DNA of 13,617 nucleotides, taken from positions 1 through 13,617 of the forward strand of contig CAJTOI010000044.1 of assembly GCA_910577925.1 (NCBI GenBank). The letters run 5' to 3'. The notes under the pieces were generated by a model, which was given only the letters and a program-made list of their open reading frames with translations, made no database searches and was not told the DNA's origin. This DNA comes from an uncultured Roseburia sp. GTDB taxonomy: Bacteria; Bacillota; Clostridia; Lachnospirales; Lachnospiraceae. The position numbers and the translations under genes are program-made. This document shows, piece after piece, positions 6,888 through 13,617 of the stretch; position 1 is the stretch's first letter; each line of letters begins with the position of its first letter.

Positions 6888-7595
6888 TTATTTGTATACG
6901 ATAAATGTGTAAACCTGTGTCTCAAAAGAGCCGTTCTCCTTCACACCGGCCGCCGCATCCCCGCCGGACACTTCCGCTCCGCCGTCCTCGGTCCCCGCCG
7001 TATACGCCCCGTCCTGCGGGGTATATCCGTCGCGGATGGACACGGAATCCGGCCCGGCAAGCCGGACATTCTCCGTGGATACATAACAGATCTTTCCTTC
7101 CACCTGCACGTTCGTATTCGACCGAATGATTACGACTTTCAGGCCCTCGCCGGCATAGATTTCCTGCTTTGCGGCCGTCCCCGTGACCGTTCCGTCCTCC
7201 ACCTTCACAAAGTCCGTGTCATACGTGTAGCCTGCCGCAAGCGAATCCACCACCGTCCCCGCATAAAACTCAATGCCGTTGAACGCCGCATAGTCCTCCG
7301 CCGTCTTGTATTTCATCTGAAGCTTTGCAACTCCCTCTTCCACCGTGATTCCTTCCGATTTGACGGAATTTTTACCGTTTACGGCGTTGTACTCCTCCAC
7401 GGCTTCGTCCACAAAAGCTTCAAACTCCGTCTCGTCATAGGTGTTCACATCAAGGCTTTCCACATCCACGGATGTCACCGCACCTTTTTTGTCCACGTAC
7501 ACCAGACTTGCGTCTGCCTCCACTGATTTCCCGCAGCCTGCAAGCATCCCCGCACACAGCAGCGCGGCAATCCCTGCTCTCCATCCATTTCTCAT
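6888..7595 (-). CDS. Putative lipoprotein of unknown function
   Basis: 235 residues, with a short basic N-terminus, a hydrophobic core and a clear lipobox LAGC with Cys21, so it should be lipidated and anchored on the outer face of the membrane. The mature part is acidic. Residues about 60-70 (EFEAFVDEAVEEYN) look helical, and later segments alternate as beta strands. Near the C-terminus a Gly/Ala/Asp/Glu-rich low-complexity linker (about 196-222) precedes a final strand ending YTFIVYK. I recognise no domain. The start is ATG 7595 with GGAG 10 nt upstream. It is the first gene after the promoter at 7645-7673 and lies 38 nt before glyS, so the two are probably co-transcribed. Position between recO and glyS suggests a lineage-specific conserved protein; no function is claimed. 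Confidence 0.85.
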   Translation of the reverse strand: MRNGWRAGIAALLCAGMLAGCGKSVEADASLVYVDKKGAVTSVDVESLDVNTYDETEFEAFVDEAVEEYNAVNGKNSVKSEGITVEEGVAKLQMKYKTAEDYAAFNGIEFYAGTVVDSLAAGYTYDTDFVKVEDGTVTGTAAKQEIYAGEGLKVVIIRSNTNVQVEGKICYVSTENVRLAGPDSVSIRDGYTPQDGAYTAGTEDGGAEVSGGDAAAGVKENGSFETQVYTFIVYK

Positions 7596-7644
7596 ATTGC
7601 CGTGTCTCCAATCTCCTTTATGTCTTCAATTTCTAATGTTAGAT

Positions 7645-7673
7645 ATTATACTCTTTTTGGGATTCGATTTCAA
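7645..7673 (-). promoter_or_regulatory. Near-consensus promoter for the lipoprotein-glyS unit
   Basis: TTGAAA (7668-7673), a 17-bp spacer and TATAAT (7645-7650) in the 87-nt gap after recO. The leader to the lipoprotein ATG would be about 43 nt. It allows glyS expression independent of the upstream era-recO transcript. Confidence 0.8.
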
Positions 7674-7682
7674 CCGGTAAAA

Positions 7683-8441
7683 TCAGATGCAAAACTCCAG
7701 CATCTCCAGAGACTTAAACCGGTGGCCGAGACAGCGCTCCATATAGCTTTTTAAAATAGCCTCAAGCTCCTCCAATACCGTTTCGCTGACGGAAAAGGTA
7801 TAGAGCTTTTCCACGCGCGAGGAAATAATATACTGCATCGCATAGCGCGTCGATTCTTCCATATGAAAATGCGCCGCCGGGCGGCCGGCCGTTATCTCCC
7901 GGCCGCAGGAATCACAAAACGTCCCTCCCCGCTCCGTAAAAAACCAGGTCAGCCCTTCCTTTTTCCCGCACTTTAAACACGAAAACACATTCGGGCCCTC
8001 GCCGCCTGCCGCGAGAGCCTTCAATTCAAACACACAGCGCACCAGCCGGTTGTCGTAGGCGCTGCTCGCAAGCGCCCGAAGCGACTGGTACAAAAGCTTT
8101 AACAGTTCTCTCTCGTCATTGTTCTCCTGACAGTAATACGCCGCAAATTCTAAAAAATAACATCCGTAATATGTAGCATCCAGATCCTCAAGCAGCTCTC
8201 TGAAATAGTTCTGGATGGACGCCTTGTACACCGTGTAAGAGTTTTTCCCCTCAAACAGCTCAAATTCCCCGAAGGAAAAGGGACTGGTGGGCGCGAGGAG
8301 CTGGCTGTTTTGTCTCCTCGCGCCCCGGGCAAAGGCTGTAATCTTTCCTCTCTCTTTTGTGAGCAGTGTAATTCTTTTGTCAAATTCACCCACCGGCATT
8401 GCATTTAAAACCATCCCGGTCACTACAATCGTTTGTCCCAT
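7683..8441 (-). CDS. recO: DNA repair protein RecO
   Basis: Recombination mediator that works with RecR to load RecA on SSB-coated single-stranded DNA. The product is 252 residues, normal for the family. The N-terminal OB fold begins with TIVVTGMVLNAMPVGEFDK (4-22) and GKITAFARGARR (32-43). The helical C-terminal part carries a CxxC...CxxC zinc site: C155/C158 and C176/C179. The start is ATG 8441, where RecO homology begins, with GGAGAG about 11 nt upstream; the frame is open a further 43 codons to 8570, but that part overlaps the yqzL-like gene and has no RecO character. The first 56 nt overlap the end of the yqzL-like gene in another frame, which suggests translational coupling. It precedes the internal promoter of the lipoprotein-glyS unit. 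Confidence 0.95.
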   Translation of the reverse strand: MGQTIVVTGMVLNAMPVGEFDKRITLLTKERGKITAFARGARRQNSQLLAPTSPFSFGEFELFEGKNSYTVYKASIQNYFRELLEDLDATYYGCYFLEFAAYYCQENNDERELLKLLYQSLRALASSAYDNRLVRCVFELKALAAGGEGPNVFSCLKCGKKEGLTWFFTERGGTFCDSCGREITAGRPAAHFHMEESTRYAMQYIISSRVEKLYTFSVSETVLEELEAILKSYMERCLGHRFKSLEMLEFCI

Positions 8442-8565
8442 CCGGCCACTCTCTCTCCAAATTCCGGGCAGAATCCCTCTGTACCTGCATCGACTCCGCA
8501 TCTTTGTAACGCAGATAATCAGTAACTTTTCCTGACACCAGAAATGTATCCCAGGCTTCCTCCAT
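8386..8565 (-). CDS. yqzL: YqzL-like small protein between era and recO
   Basis: A 59-residue ORF beginning MEEAWDTFLVSGKVTDYL. The pattern W-x-x-F-x-x-(S/T)-G-x-(I/V)-x-x-Y-L-x-Y-K-(E/D), here W5, F8, SGKV 11-14, DYLRYKD 16-22, is that of the YqzL family known from Bacillus, where the gene also sits between era and recO. The function of YqzL is not established. The start ATG 8565 is chosen because AAGGAG (8574-8579) lies 8 nt upstream; the in-frame GTG at 8574 overlaps that site. The C-terminal half is polar, ends in a Cys/Gly-containing tail longer than I would expect for the family, and overlaps recO by 56 nt. A small hairpin (8583-8613) lies just upstream of the ribosome binding site. Confidence 0.75.
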   Translation of the reverse strand: MEEAWDTFLVSGKVTDYLRYKDAESMQVQRDSARNLEREWPDGTNDCSDRDGFKCNAGG

Positions 8566-8658
8566 CTCATCCACTCCTTCTACCCTGTATTCGCTTCCTC
8601 TACAGGAATAGGGTTTCCGATGAACTTTACTTTATACCAGCAAAAAATTGGCAGCGCC

Positions 8659-9567
8659 CTAGATTTCATCCTTGTTATATCCAAAATTTTTCATCAGCGA
8701 ATCACTGTCGCGCCAGTCTTTGCGCACTTTGACCCACAATTTCAGGTTGACCTTCATCTCCAAGAGGCGCTCCGCCTCATACCGGGCGTTTGACCCGATT
8801 TTTTTGAGCATCGCCCCGCCCTTTCCGATGACGATGCCCTTGTGCGACTCCCGCTCGCAGACAATCGTCGCCTCAATGTCAATGATATCCTGATTCTGCC
8901 GCTGCTTCATGCGGTCTATCTCCACGGCAATCCCGTGCGGGATCTCATCGTCCAGCGCGTGCAGCGCTTTCTCCCGGATGATTTCCGCCACAATCGCGCG
9001 CTCCGGCTGGTCCGTCACCGTGTCCTCATCGTAAAACATCGGCCCGTAAGGCAGATATTTAAAAATCATATCCAGCACCGTATCGGTATTCTGTCCCCGC
9101 AGCGCGGACGCCGGGATAATCTCCGCAAATTCATACTGTCTGCGGTAGGTGTCGATAAACGCGAGCACACGCTCCCGCTCCACGGTATCAATTTTATTAA
9201 TCACTAAAATCACCGGCGTTTTTGTTTTCTGAAGCTGTTTTATAATATGCTGTTCGCCGGCCCCGATAAAATTCGAGGGCTCCACCAGCCACAGAATCAC
9301 ATCCACCTCGCCGAGCGTGCGCTCGGCCACGTTCACCATATACTCCCCGAGCTTATTCTTGGCCCGGTGGATCCCCGGGGTATCCAAAAAGACAATCTGT
9401 CCCCGCGCGGGATCCGTATAAACCGTTTGAATCCGGTTTCTGGTCGTCTGCGGTTTGTTCGATGTGATCGCAATTTTCTGCCCGATCAAATGGTTCATCA
9501 GTGTCGATTTTCCTACATTCGGGCGTCCGATAATCGTCACAAACCCCGATTTAAAGCTTTCGTTCAT
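8659..9567 (-). CDS. era: GTPase Era (16S rRNA-binding, 30S assembly)
   Basis: Essential Ras-like GTPase that binds the 3' end of 16S rRNA and aids 30S maturation. The product is 302 residues, standard length. G1 is GRPNVGKS (14-21), switch-I/G2 includes NKPQTTRNRI (37-46), G3 is DTPG (62-65), G4 is NKID (124-127) and G5 includes SAL (154-156). The C-terminal KH domain carries VIGKGG (246-251). The start is ATG 9567 with AGAGGAAA just upstream; 25 in-frame upstream codons are rejected because they precede the site and overlap the peptidase end. The gene begins 49 nt after the M16C peptidase gene and is followed after about 93 nt by the yqzL-like gene. The era-yqzL-recO order is typical of Firmicutes. 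Confidence 0.97.
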   Translation of the reverse strand: MNESFKSGFVTIIGRPNVGKSTLMNHLIGQKIAITSNKPQTTRNRIQTVYTDPARGQIVFLDTPGIHRAKNKLGEYMVNVAERTLGEVDVILWLVEPSNFIGAGEQHIIKQLQKTKTPVILVINKIDTVERERVLAFIDTYRRQYEFAEIIPASALRGQNTDTVLDMIFKYLPYGPMFYDEDTVTDQPERAIVAEIIREKALHALDDEIPHGIAVEIDRMKQRQNQDIIDIEATIVCERESHKGIVIGKGGAMLKKIGSNARYEAERLLEMKVNLKLWVKVRKDWRDSDSLMKNFGYNKDEI

Positions 9568-9616
9568 GTTTCCTCTCATTCTGCCGCCGCAGGCGGCTTC
9601 GGCTCCCGGCTGCCGA

Positions 9617-12544
9617 TCAGCACAGGGTTTCCAGACTGTCAAACAGCGGGCGCTCCTGACGCAGGCAATCCTCGTTTCCGATCACGCACAGGCAGCCGTC
9701 GGAAAGCACCGCCTCCATCATATCTTTTAATCCCCGGATATCCTCCGCCGTCGCTCCGATGACCTCGTCCCGCTCGCGCTGAATATCCGCCTCCGTCAGT
9801 CCCTGCAGATACGCCGTCATCGAGCGGACTCCCCTAGCATTGGGATTCAGCGGCGTATCCATATCGCTGACGGTTCCGATGATATACTTCGTCATCTCGC
9901 GCTCGTCTGCCTCAAACGCTTCGAGATACCGCGGAATCCCGTCGTAGACCTCATTGGTGGCGCAAAGGTTCGGATCACGGTAGGACACAAAATAGGTATC
10001 CCCGTTCCGCATATAGCCGTTCATACAGCCGTACGCGCCGCCCTTGACCCGCACATGGATCCACAAATAATCATAGCCCATGATAACCTTTAAGATTTTG
10101 AGCGCGCCGTGATACCGGAATCCGTGCGACACAAAATTCCCGGCCCGCGCCACGTACTGCACCTGAGAGGCGTCCAGAAATCCCTGATTCTTCCGGGATA
10201 CCGCAAGCTCCGGCAGTCTGCAGCCGCGCGCGAAACCGTCCCCCGCGGGCAGCGCCCCCGCAAGTCCCAGAACCTCCCGCTTGACCGCGGCAAAATCCTT
10301 TTCGGCACACGTGACGCTGACCGTCATGCGCTCCTCCGTGAAAATGCGGCGTATCAGTCCCGAAAGGCGCGCGGCAAGCGCTTCCTTTTTCGCCTGAAAA
10401 TCCGCTTCATACGACGCGATCACGCGGTAGGCCCCGATTCCGTTCACGGCGTCCTGATACCAGGCCGACCGCGAGAAGCCGGCCATCGCCCGGATGGATG
10501 CCACCGAGTGCCCCGCCGAACTGAGTCCCGCCTGCAGCCGGGATTTCAGCTGAGCCAGAATCTCATACAAACGCTTGTCGTCGGAGAGCTTTGAGCCTGT
10601 CACAATCTCCCTTATCAGGTGCACGGCATCCGCAAGCCTGTCCGCAAGCACCTTTGTGCGCACCTCAAACGCAATCTCAAGCTCCTTATTGTCCTTCACG
10701 CTCGGATAGATGCCGATGCCGCAGCCGATGCCTCCGGTGTGAATGTTGATCTCATTTGCCAGCTCCGCGTAGCCGTAGTTTTCCGTGTCCACATAGCCAA
10801 GCACCGCCTTTAGAATACCGAGATACGGCAGCTCCTCCGGTGAGAGATCACGGACGTCAAACAGCAGCGTCAGGTAATCAATTCCCCCGGAAAACATCGC
10901 ATGGTGCACAAACTTTGTCTTCCCGGACAGCACCTCGATATTATTGAGCGGCATCGCCTCTCTCTTCATATCCTCGCGCCGGAGCATCGGTATTTTGTCA
11001 AGCTCCTCCCGCGGCGACGGCTCCTCCTGGTAAGCCCGCAGATGCTTTGTAGCCGCGGCGAGCGCCGCAAGCTCCTCCTCTGTCAGGCCGGCCTTATACT
11101 CCGCAAGCTTCGCGGTCAGCTCCTCCTCGCGCTTTGTTCCGAGCCCGCGCTCCGGCAGCGCAATCACGACGGAGGCATGCGTATTGTTCAAAAGATACCG
11201 CTCCACCAGTTTTTCAAAATAGTCCGTCTGCGTCTGTTCCCGCAGAAACCGGTACGTGTCCGTCACCTCCAGGTGCAGAAACGGCTGCATATCGTCATAA
11301 AGCCAGCTGTCCAGACACTGAATCCCGTACAGAAGCCCTTTGGGGAACTGTCCGTAGTCCGCCTCCCGGAACCGGAACTCAGAGCTGTTGATCCCCGCGA
11401 GCAGCGCTTTTTTGTTGATTCCGTTTTTCACCTGCCCCGCAAGCGTCTCCCGGATAATCGAGAGAAACCGCTCTTTTTCGGAAAGGTTGGTGTTCTTTGC
11501 GACGACCGAGAAAATCGGCTGTCTGATGCTGCTGTCATATCCGCCGGTGATGTCTTTGCCGATCCCCGCATCCAAAAGCGCCTGTCTGACCGGCGCCCCC
11601 GGAGCCGCGAGCAACGCGTAATCAAGCACGTCAAACGCCTGATACAGCCTCCGGTCCAGGACGGTGCCTATCACCAGATTGTACGAGAGGTAGGTATTGT
11701 CAGACTCCGTGTCGTCGGAGGCAATCGGATACTTCCGAATGACCTCGGCCGCATCGCAGAACGCCTCCTGCTCACGGATCTCGGAATCCACCGCGGCAGA
11801 CTCATAGCGGCTTAAGTATTCCTCGTCTATCCACCGAAGCTTTTCCGCCATATCCATGTCTCCGTAGAGGTAAATGTAGGAGTTGCACGGGTGATAATAT
11901 TTCCCGTGAAAGTCCAGATAGTCCTCATACGTCAAATCCGGAATATATTCCGGGTCTCCCCCGGATTCGTTGCCGTAGGCGGTATCCGGAAACAGCGAAT
12001 TCATAATTTCGCGCTGGAGCACATCATCCGGGGACGAAAACGCCCCCTTCATCTCATTGTAGACCACACCGTTTATCGTCACCGGCCCGTCCGCCTCCTC
12101 GAGCTCATAGTGCCAGCCCTCCTGTTCGAAAATCTCCCGGTATTTATAAATATTCGGGTGAAACACCGCGTCCATATATACGCTCATCAGATTTGCAAAA
12201 TCCGCATCGTTGCAGCTTGCCACCGGATAAATCGTCTTATCGGGATAAGTCATGGCATTCAAAAAGGTATTTAAGGAGCCTTTGACGAGCTCCACAAAAG
12301 GGTCCTTGACCGGATATTTTTCCGATCCGCACAGCACCGTGTGCTCGACAATATGCGCTACGCCGGTCGAATCTGCCGGCGGTGTGCGGAAACCGATATA
12401 AAATACCTTATTGTCGTCATCATTGGAAATCAGAGCGATTCTGGCTCCGCTCTTTTTGTGGCGGAGAATATATCCCTGTGAATTGATATCCTCCAGAGGC
12501 TTTTCTTCTAAAACCTCGTATGCGGTTAGTTCCGATAATTTCAT
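9617..12544 (-). CDS. M16C (PreP/Cym1-like) zinc metallopeptidase, insulinase family
   Basis: Predicted intracellular oligopeptide-degrading protease; 975 residues with no signal peptide. The inverted zinc site HIVEH is at 64-68 (His64, Glu67, His68). The third ligand is probably Glu164 in VYNEMKG, 97 residues after Glu67, the same spacing as in plant PreP1. The C-terminal half carries the distal catalytic Arg/Tyr pair expected of M16C: Arg832 and Tyr838 in VRVKGGAYG. The length and two-half architecture fit M16C, in which four domains form a closed chamber. The start is ATG 12544, with AGGAAAGGAAAA upstream; the 66 further in-frame upstream codons are Arg/Cys-rich and lie in the leader. A promoter at 12716-12743 gives a leader of about 165 nt. 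The gene precedes era by 49 nt. Family known; physiological substrates in this lineage are not established. Confidence 0.93.
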   Translation of the reverse strand: MKLSELTAYEVLEEKPLEDINSQGYILRHKKSGARIALISNDDDNKVFYIGFRTPPADSTGVAHIVEHTVLCGSEKYPVKDPFVELVKGSLNTFLNAMTYPDKTIYPVASCNDADFANLMSVYMDAVFHPNIYKYREIFEQEGWHYELEEADGPVTINGVVYNEMKGAFSSPDDVLQREIMNSLFPDTAYGNESGGDPEYIPDLTYEDYLDFHGKYYHPCNSYIYLYGDMDMAEKLRWIDEEYLSRYESAAVDSEIREQEAFCDAAEVIRKYPIASDDTESDNTYLSYNLVIGTVLDRRLYQAFDVLDYALLAAPGAPVRQALLDAGIGKDITGGYDSSIRQPIFSVVAKNTNLSEKERFLSIIRETLAGQVKNGINKKALLAGINSSEFRFREADYGQFPKGLLYGIQCLDSWLYDDMQPFLHLEVTDTYRFLREQTQTDYFEKLVERYLLNNTHASVVIALPERGLGTKREEELTAKLAEYKAGLTEEELAALAAATKHLRAYQEEPSPREELDKIPMLRREDMKREAMPLNNIEVLSGKTKFVHHAMFSGGIDYLTLLFDVRDLSPEELPYLGILKAVLGYVDTENYGYAELANEINIHTGGIGCGIGIYPSVKDNKELEIAFEVRTKVLADRLADAVHLIREIVTGSKLSDDKRLYEILAQLKSRLQAGLSSAGHSVASIRAMAGFSRSAWYQDAVNGIGAYRVIASYEADFQAKKEALAARLSGLIRRIFTEERMTVSVTCAEKDFAAVKREVLGLAGALPAGDGFARGCRLPELAVSRKNQGFLDASQVQYVARAGNFVSHGFRYHGALKILKVIMGYDYLWIHVRVKGGAYGCMNGYMRNGDTYFVSYRDPNLCATNEVYDGIPRYLEAFEADEREMTKYIIGTVSDMDTPLNPNARGVRSMTAYLQGLTEADIQRERDEVIGATAEDIRGLKDMMEAVLSDGCLCVIGNEDCLRQERPLFDSLETLC

Positions 12545-12630
12545 GTGTGTCTGTTTTCCTTTCCTCGATATGTGTACAGTGTTCCCGATATGGACGCAGC
12601 GCATTCCTTTCCGGCGCAGCGCACAATTTG

Positions 12631-12664
12631 CACTGTGTATCTGACGTATTACGGATACGCAGTG
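12631..12664 (-). other. Hairpin in the peptidase-era leader
   Basis: The ends of this 34-nt segment pair: CACTG with CAGTG, a single mismatch, GTATC with GATAC, then an inner CGT/ACG capped by a 3-nt loop. It lies in the predicted 5' UTR of the M16C gene, about 87 nt before the start codon. The leader also contains two direct copies of TGCGCTGCG (minus strand), at about 12596-12627. No known riboswitch was recognised. Confidence 0.45.
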
Positions 12665-12715
12665 CAGACTTGTAGCGGCTCGGCGCCAGCGAGACGATTC
12701 TTTGCTTACGCGGAT

Positions 12716-12743
12716 ATTATAGCATCTTTTTTGTCTCTGCAAA
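12716..12743 (-). promoter_or_regulatory. Promoter of the M16C-era-yqzL-recO transcript
   Basis: TATAAT (12716-12721), preceded by TGC (extended -10), with a partial -35 TTTGCA (12738-12743) at 16 bp. The -35 overlaps the U-tract of the terminator immediately upstream, so the two transcription units are packed end to end. Confidence 0.7.
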
Positions 12744-12775
12744 AGAGAAAAAGCAGCAGAGTTTTCCCCTGCTGC
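12741..12775 (-). terminator. Intrinsic terminator upstream of the peptidase promoter
   Basis: Arms 12753-12761 and 12767-12775 form a 9-bp GC-rich stem (GCAGCAGGG with CUCUGCUGC) with a GAAAA loop and a U-rich tail (12741-12752). One pair is G-U in the minus RNA and A-C in the plus RNA, which fixes the minus orientation. No recognised gene ends close to it; see the candidate RNA. Confidence 0.85.
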
Positions 12776-12915
12776 CCCAAATGTATGTTTTGCTTCAACA
12801 TTCCACAGCTACCCATGTCTCCGCCGGCATTCTAAATGCCAGATCTGTGTTTTGGCCTGCCCACACAATAAAGAGGTGTAAAGCCCCTGTCACTCAAAAG
12901 ACTATACACCTCTTT
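12741..12915 (-). ncRNA. Candidate structured RNA ending in an intrinsic terminator
   Basis: Successive stems on the minus strand: an 11-bp hairpin (12870-12880 with 12905-12915); a 5-bp helix (12804-12808 with 12845-12849) enclosing an 8-bp hairpin with a UAG loop (12824-12831 with 12835-12842); a 5-bp hairpin (12780-12784 with 12798-12802); then the terminator stem. In two of the stems the G-U pairs are consistent only with minus-strand RNA. No good ORF is present. It does not match a family I recognise and no promoter was identified, so it could be a small RNA or the folded 3' UTR of the FN3 gene. Confidence 0.3.
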
Positions 12916-12917
12916 TT
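12870..12917. terminator. Possible bidirectional terminator hairpin
   Basis: AAAGAGGTGTA (12870-12880) and TACACCTCTTT (12905-12915) pair perfectly over 11 bp with a 24-nt loop. On the plus strand it is followed by TTTTT; on the minus strand only by UUUAUUG. It could end transcription from the FN3 gene (minus), although the plus-strand tract is the better one and no plus-strand gene precedes it. Confidence 0.5.
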
Positions 12918-12936
12918 GTATTTTCTATGCAGTTCG

Positions 12937-13074
12937 TTACTCTTTGATTTTGTCAATGTCAATAAGATTGACACCGGAAACATTTAATAATGCCTTTACC
13001 ATAAGATATTCTTCTTTTAATTCGGCATATGTTTTTACAGCTCCCTCTTCTGCCCTCTCTTGAATCTTTATTTC
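12937..13074 (-). pseudogene. Orphan 45-codon protein tail overlapping the FN3 gene end
   Basis: A frame running from just after an in-frame stop (13075-13077) to TAA 12937 encodes a plausible protein C-terminus: charged helical sequence (KIQERAEEGAVKTYAELKEE), then YLMVKALLNVSGVNL, then IDIDKIKE. It has no ATG before codon 25 (13002) and no ribosome binding site, and its first codons overlap the end of the FN3 gene in another frame. It looks like the surviving tail of a gene whose front was lost at a rearrangement junction near 13068. A 21-residue peptide from ATG 13002, or a start at the ATT codon near the FN3 stop with translational coupling, are alternatives. Family not identified. Confidence 0.4.
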
Positions 13075-13617
13075 TTAATCTTCACACTCTTTACCGACGA
13101 GTACGCGCCGTACACTTTCTTTCCGTTTACCGTGCGGTACGCCCGCACTTTGTAATAATACGTCTTTCCCTTCTTTAATTTCGTGTTTTTGTAGGAAACC
13201 GTGCCGCCCTTCTTTATTGTCGTCACTTTTTTATATTTCCCGTTTTTGCTCGTCGCGCTGTATATCTCGTAACCGCTTGCCCCGCTTACCTTTTCCCATG
13301 TGATTTTCGCAGTTTTGGAAGCGGAATTTTTCACAGAAGAAATCGCCGCTTTCGCCGGTACCGGCTTTGCGGACACGGCTTTTGACGCCGCCCCTTCCTT
13401 TTTGCCAAGGTACGGTCTCACCTGATAATAGTAGGTTTTTCCGGTCGTAAGCTTGCCGTCTTTATAGCTTGTGGTTTTCTCGCCCTTTACCGTCTTCACG
13501 CATTTGTAACTGCCGTTTTTGCTGCCCGCGCGGTACACCTTGTAGCCTGTCACACCGGAAATCTTCTCCCAGCTCACCTTCACGCTGTTGTAGCCCGCGG
13601 AAGCCGCCTTTACGCCG
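13068..13617 (-). CDS. Fibronectin type III repeat surface protein (partial, N-terminus outside window)
   Basis: The frame is open from the right edge to TAA 13068, 182 codons visible. Two FN3-like repeats follow each other: each has V-x-W-E-K-(I/V)-S-G-x-x-G-Y-x-(V/I)-Y, then S-K-N-G-x-Y-K, a Gly/Thr/Ser turn, and L-x-x-G-K-T-Y-Y-Y-x-V-R-x-Y. The final strand ends in a Lys-rich tail (SVKSVKIKK) with no sorting signal, so any export signal or catalytic domain must lie upstream. Such tandem FN3 modules are common at the C-termini of large secreted or wall-associated Clostridia proteins. A Met codon at 13583 lies inside the first repeat and is not the true start. Confidence 0.88.
   Translation of the reverse strand, partial: GVKAASAGYNSVKVSWEKISGVTGYKVYRAGSKNGSYKCVKTVKGEKTTSYKDGKLTTGKTYYYQVRPYLGKKEGAASKAVSAKPVPAKAAISSVKNSASKTAKITWEKVSGASGYEIYSATSKNGKYKKVTTIKKGGTVSYKNTKLKKGKTYYYKVRAYRTVNGKKVYGAYSSVKSVKIKK

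Noticed and set aside
8442..8570. Extended recO start at 8570
   Set aside because: The 43 extra codons overlap the yqzL-like gene, are rich in Arg/Cys/Trp shadow codons and precede the conserved RecO N-terminus.
9568..9642. Extended era start at 9642
   Set aside because: It would overlap the peptidase end; Era homology and a ribosome binding site both indicate ATG 9567.
10901..11815. 304-codon plus-strand ORF antisense to the M16C gene
   Set aside because: Arg/Leu/His-rich shadow of a well-supported protease frame in G/C-rich DNA.
12545..12742. Extended M16C start at 12742
   Set aside because: The 66 extra codons read into the promoter and structured leader; they are low-quality Arg/Cys-rich sequence.
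12795..12893. A 32-residue minus ORF starting at GTG 12893 (hydrophobic start, ends AETWVAVEC)
   Set aside because: No ribosome binding site, and its beginning lies within a hairpin arm; protein-like look noted, but not enough to call a gene over the structured-RNA reading.
12949..12964. Two TTGACA words as a promoter for the candidate RNA
   Set aside because: They encode the I-D-I-D repeat of the orphan tail and no acceptable -10 lies 16-18 bp downstream.
12781..12987. 68-residue plus-strand ORF over the candidate RNA
   Set aside because: Lacks a ribosome binding site and promoter, and runs antisense through two terminator-like stems and the orphan tail.
1..13617. CRISPR arrays, tRNA or rRNA genes, complete insertion sequences
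   Set aside because: No repeat-spacer periodicity, no cloverleaf or rRNA signature and no transposase frame was seen anywhere in the window.

Overview
The window looks like a chromosomal segment of a Gram-positive anaerobe of the Lachnospiraceae / Clostridium cluster XIVa type. The grounds are a 875-residue pyruvate phosphate dikinase whose active-site numbering matches the Clostridium symbiosum enzyme almost exactly, the Firmicutes-style era-yqzL-recO order, a single-chain glycyl-tRNA synthetase, strong AGGAGG-type ribosome binding sites and TATAAT promoters with extended -10 motifs. This placement is inferred from gene content, not from a database search.

Layout. (1) 1-349: apparent mobile-element sequence on the minus strand. 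It holds a small ORF running off the left edge with its own promoter, an intrinsic terminator, and the tail of a truncated ORF that begins exactly where ppdK ends. (2) 350-3200: ppdK (minus) with a roughly 190-nt structured leader and an extended -10 promoter. (3) 3318-5434: an A/T-richer accessory pair, a polytopic GT-C-type glycosyltransferase (minus) and a divergent XRE-family repressor (plus). Their shared intergenic region contains a striking 40-bp nested, perfectly symmetric dyad over the glycosyltransferase promoter. A 25-bp tandem duplication spans the repressor stop codon and leads into a terminator shared with glyS. (4) 5452-12744: a co-oriented housekeeping block read leftward: M16C metallopeptidase, era, yqzL-like, recO, then (from an internal near-consensus promoter) a lipoprotein and glyS. 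(5) 12741-13617: a non-coding stretch with two terminator-like hairpins and other coherent stems (candidate structured RNA), an orphan 45-codon protein tail, and the 3' end of a fibronectin-III-repeat protein that runs off the right edge.

How the genes fit together. Era (ribosome assembly), RecO (recombinational repair) and GlyS (translation) form the conserved core; the M16C peptidase and the lipoprotein are their lineage-specific partners. ppdK serves PPi-linked glycolysis/gluconeogenesis and stands alone. The glycosyltransferase/XRE pair reads as a self-contained regulated cassette for a surface or lipid-linked glycan modification, placed between ppdK and glyS. I did not find a clear new defence or mobile system. 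The items most worth following up are the symmetric operator, the 5'-terminal SD/start-stop hairpin of ppdK, the candidate RNA at 12741-12915, and the element scar at the 3' end of ppdK.
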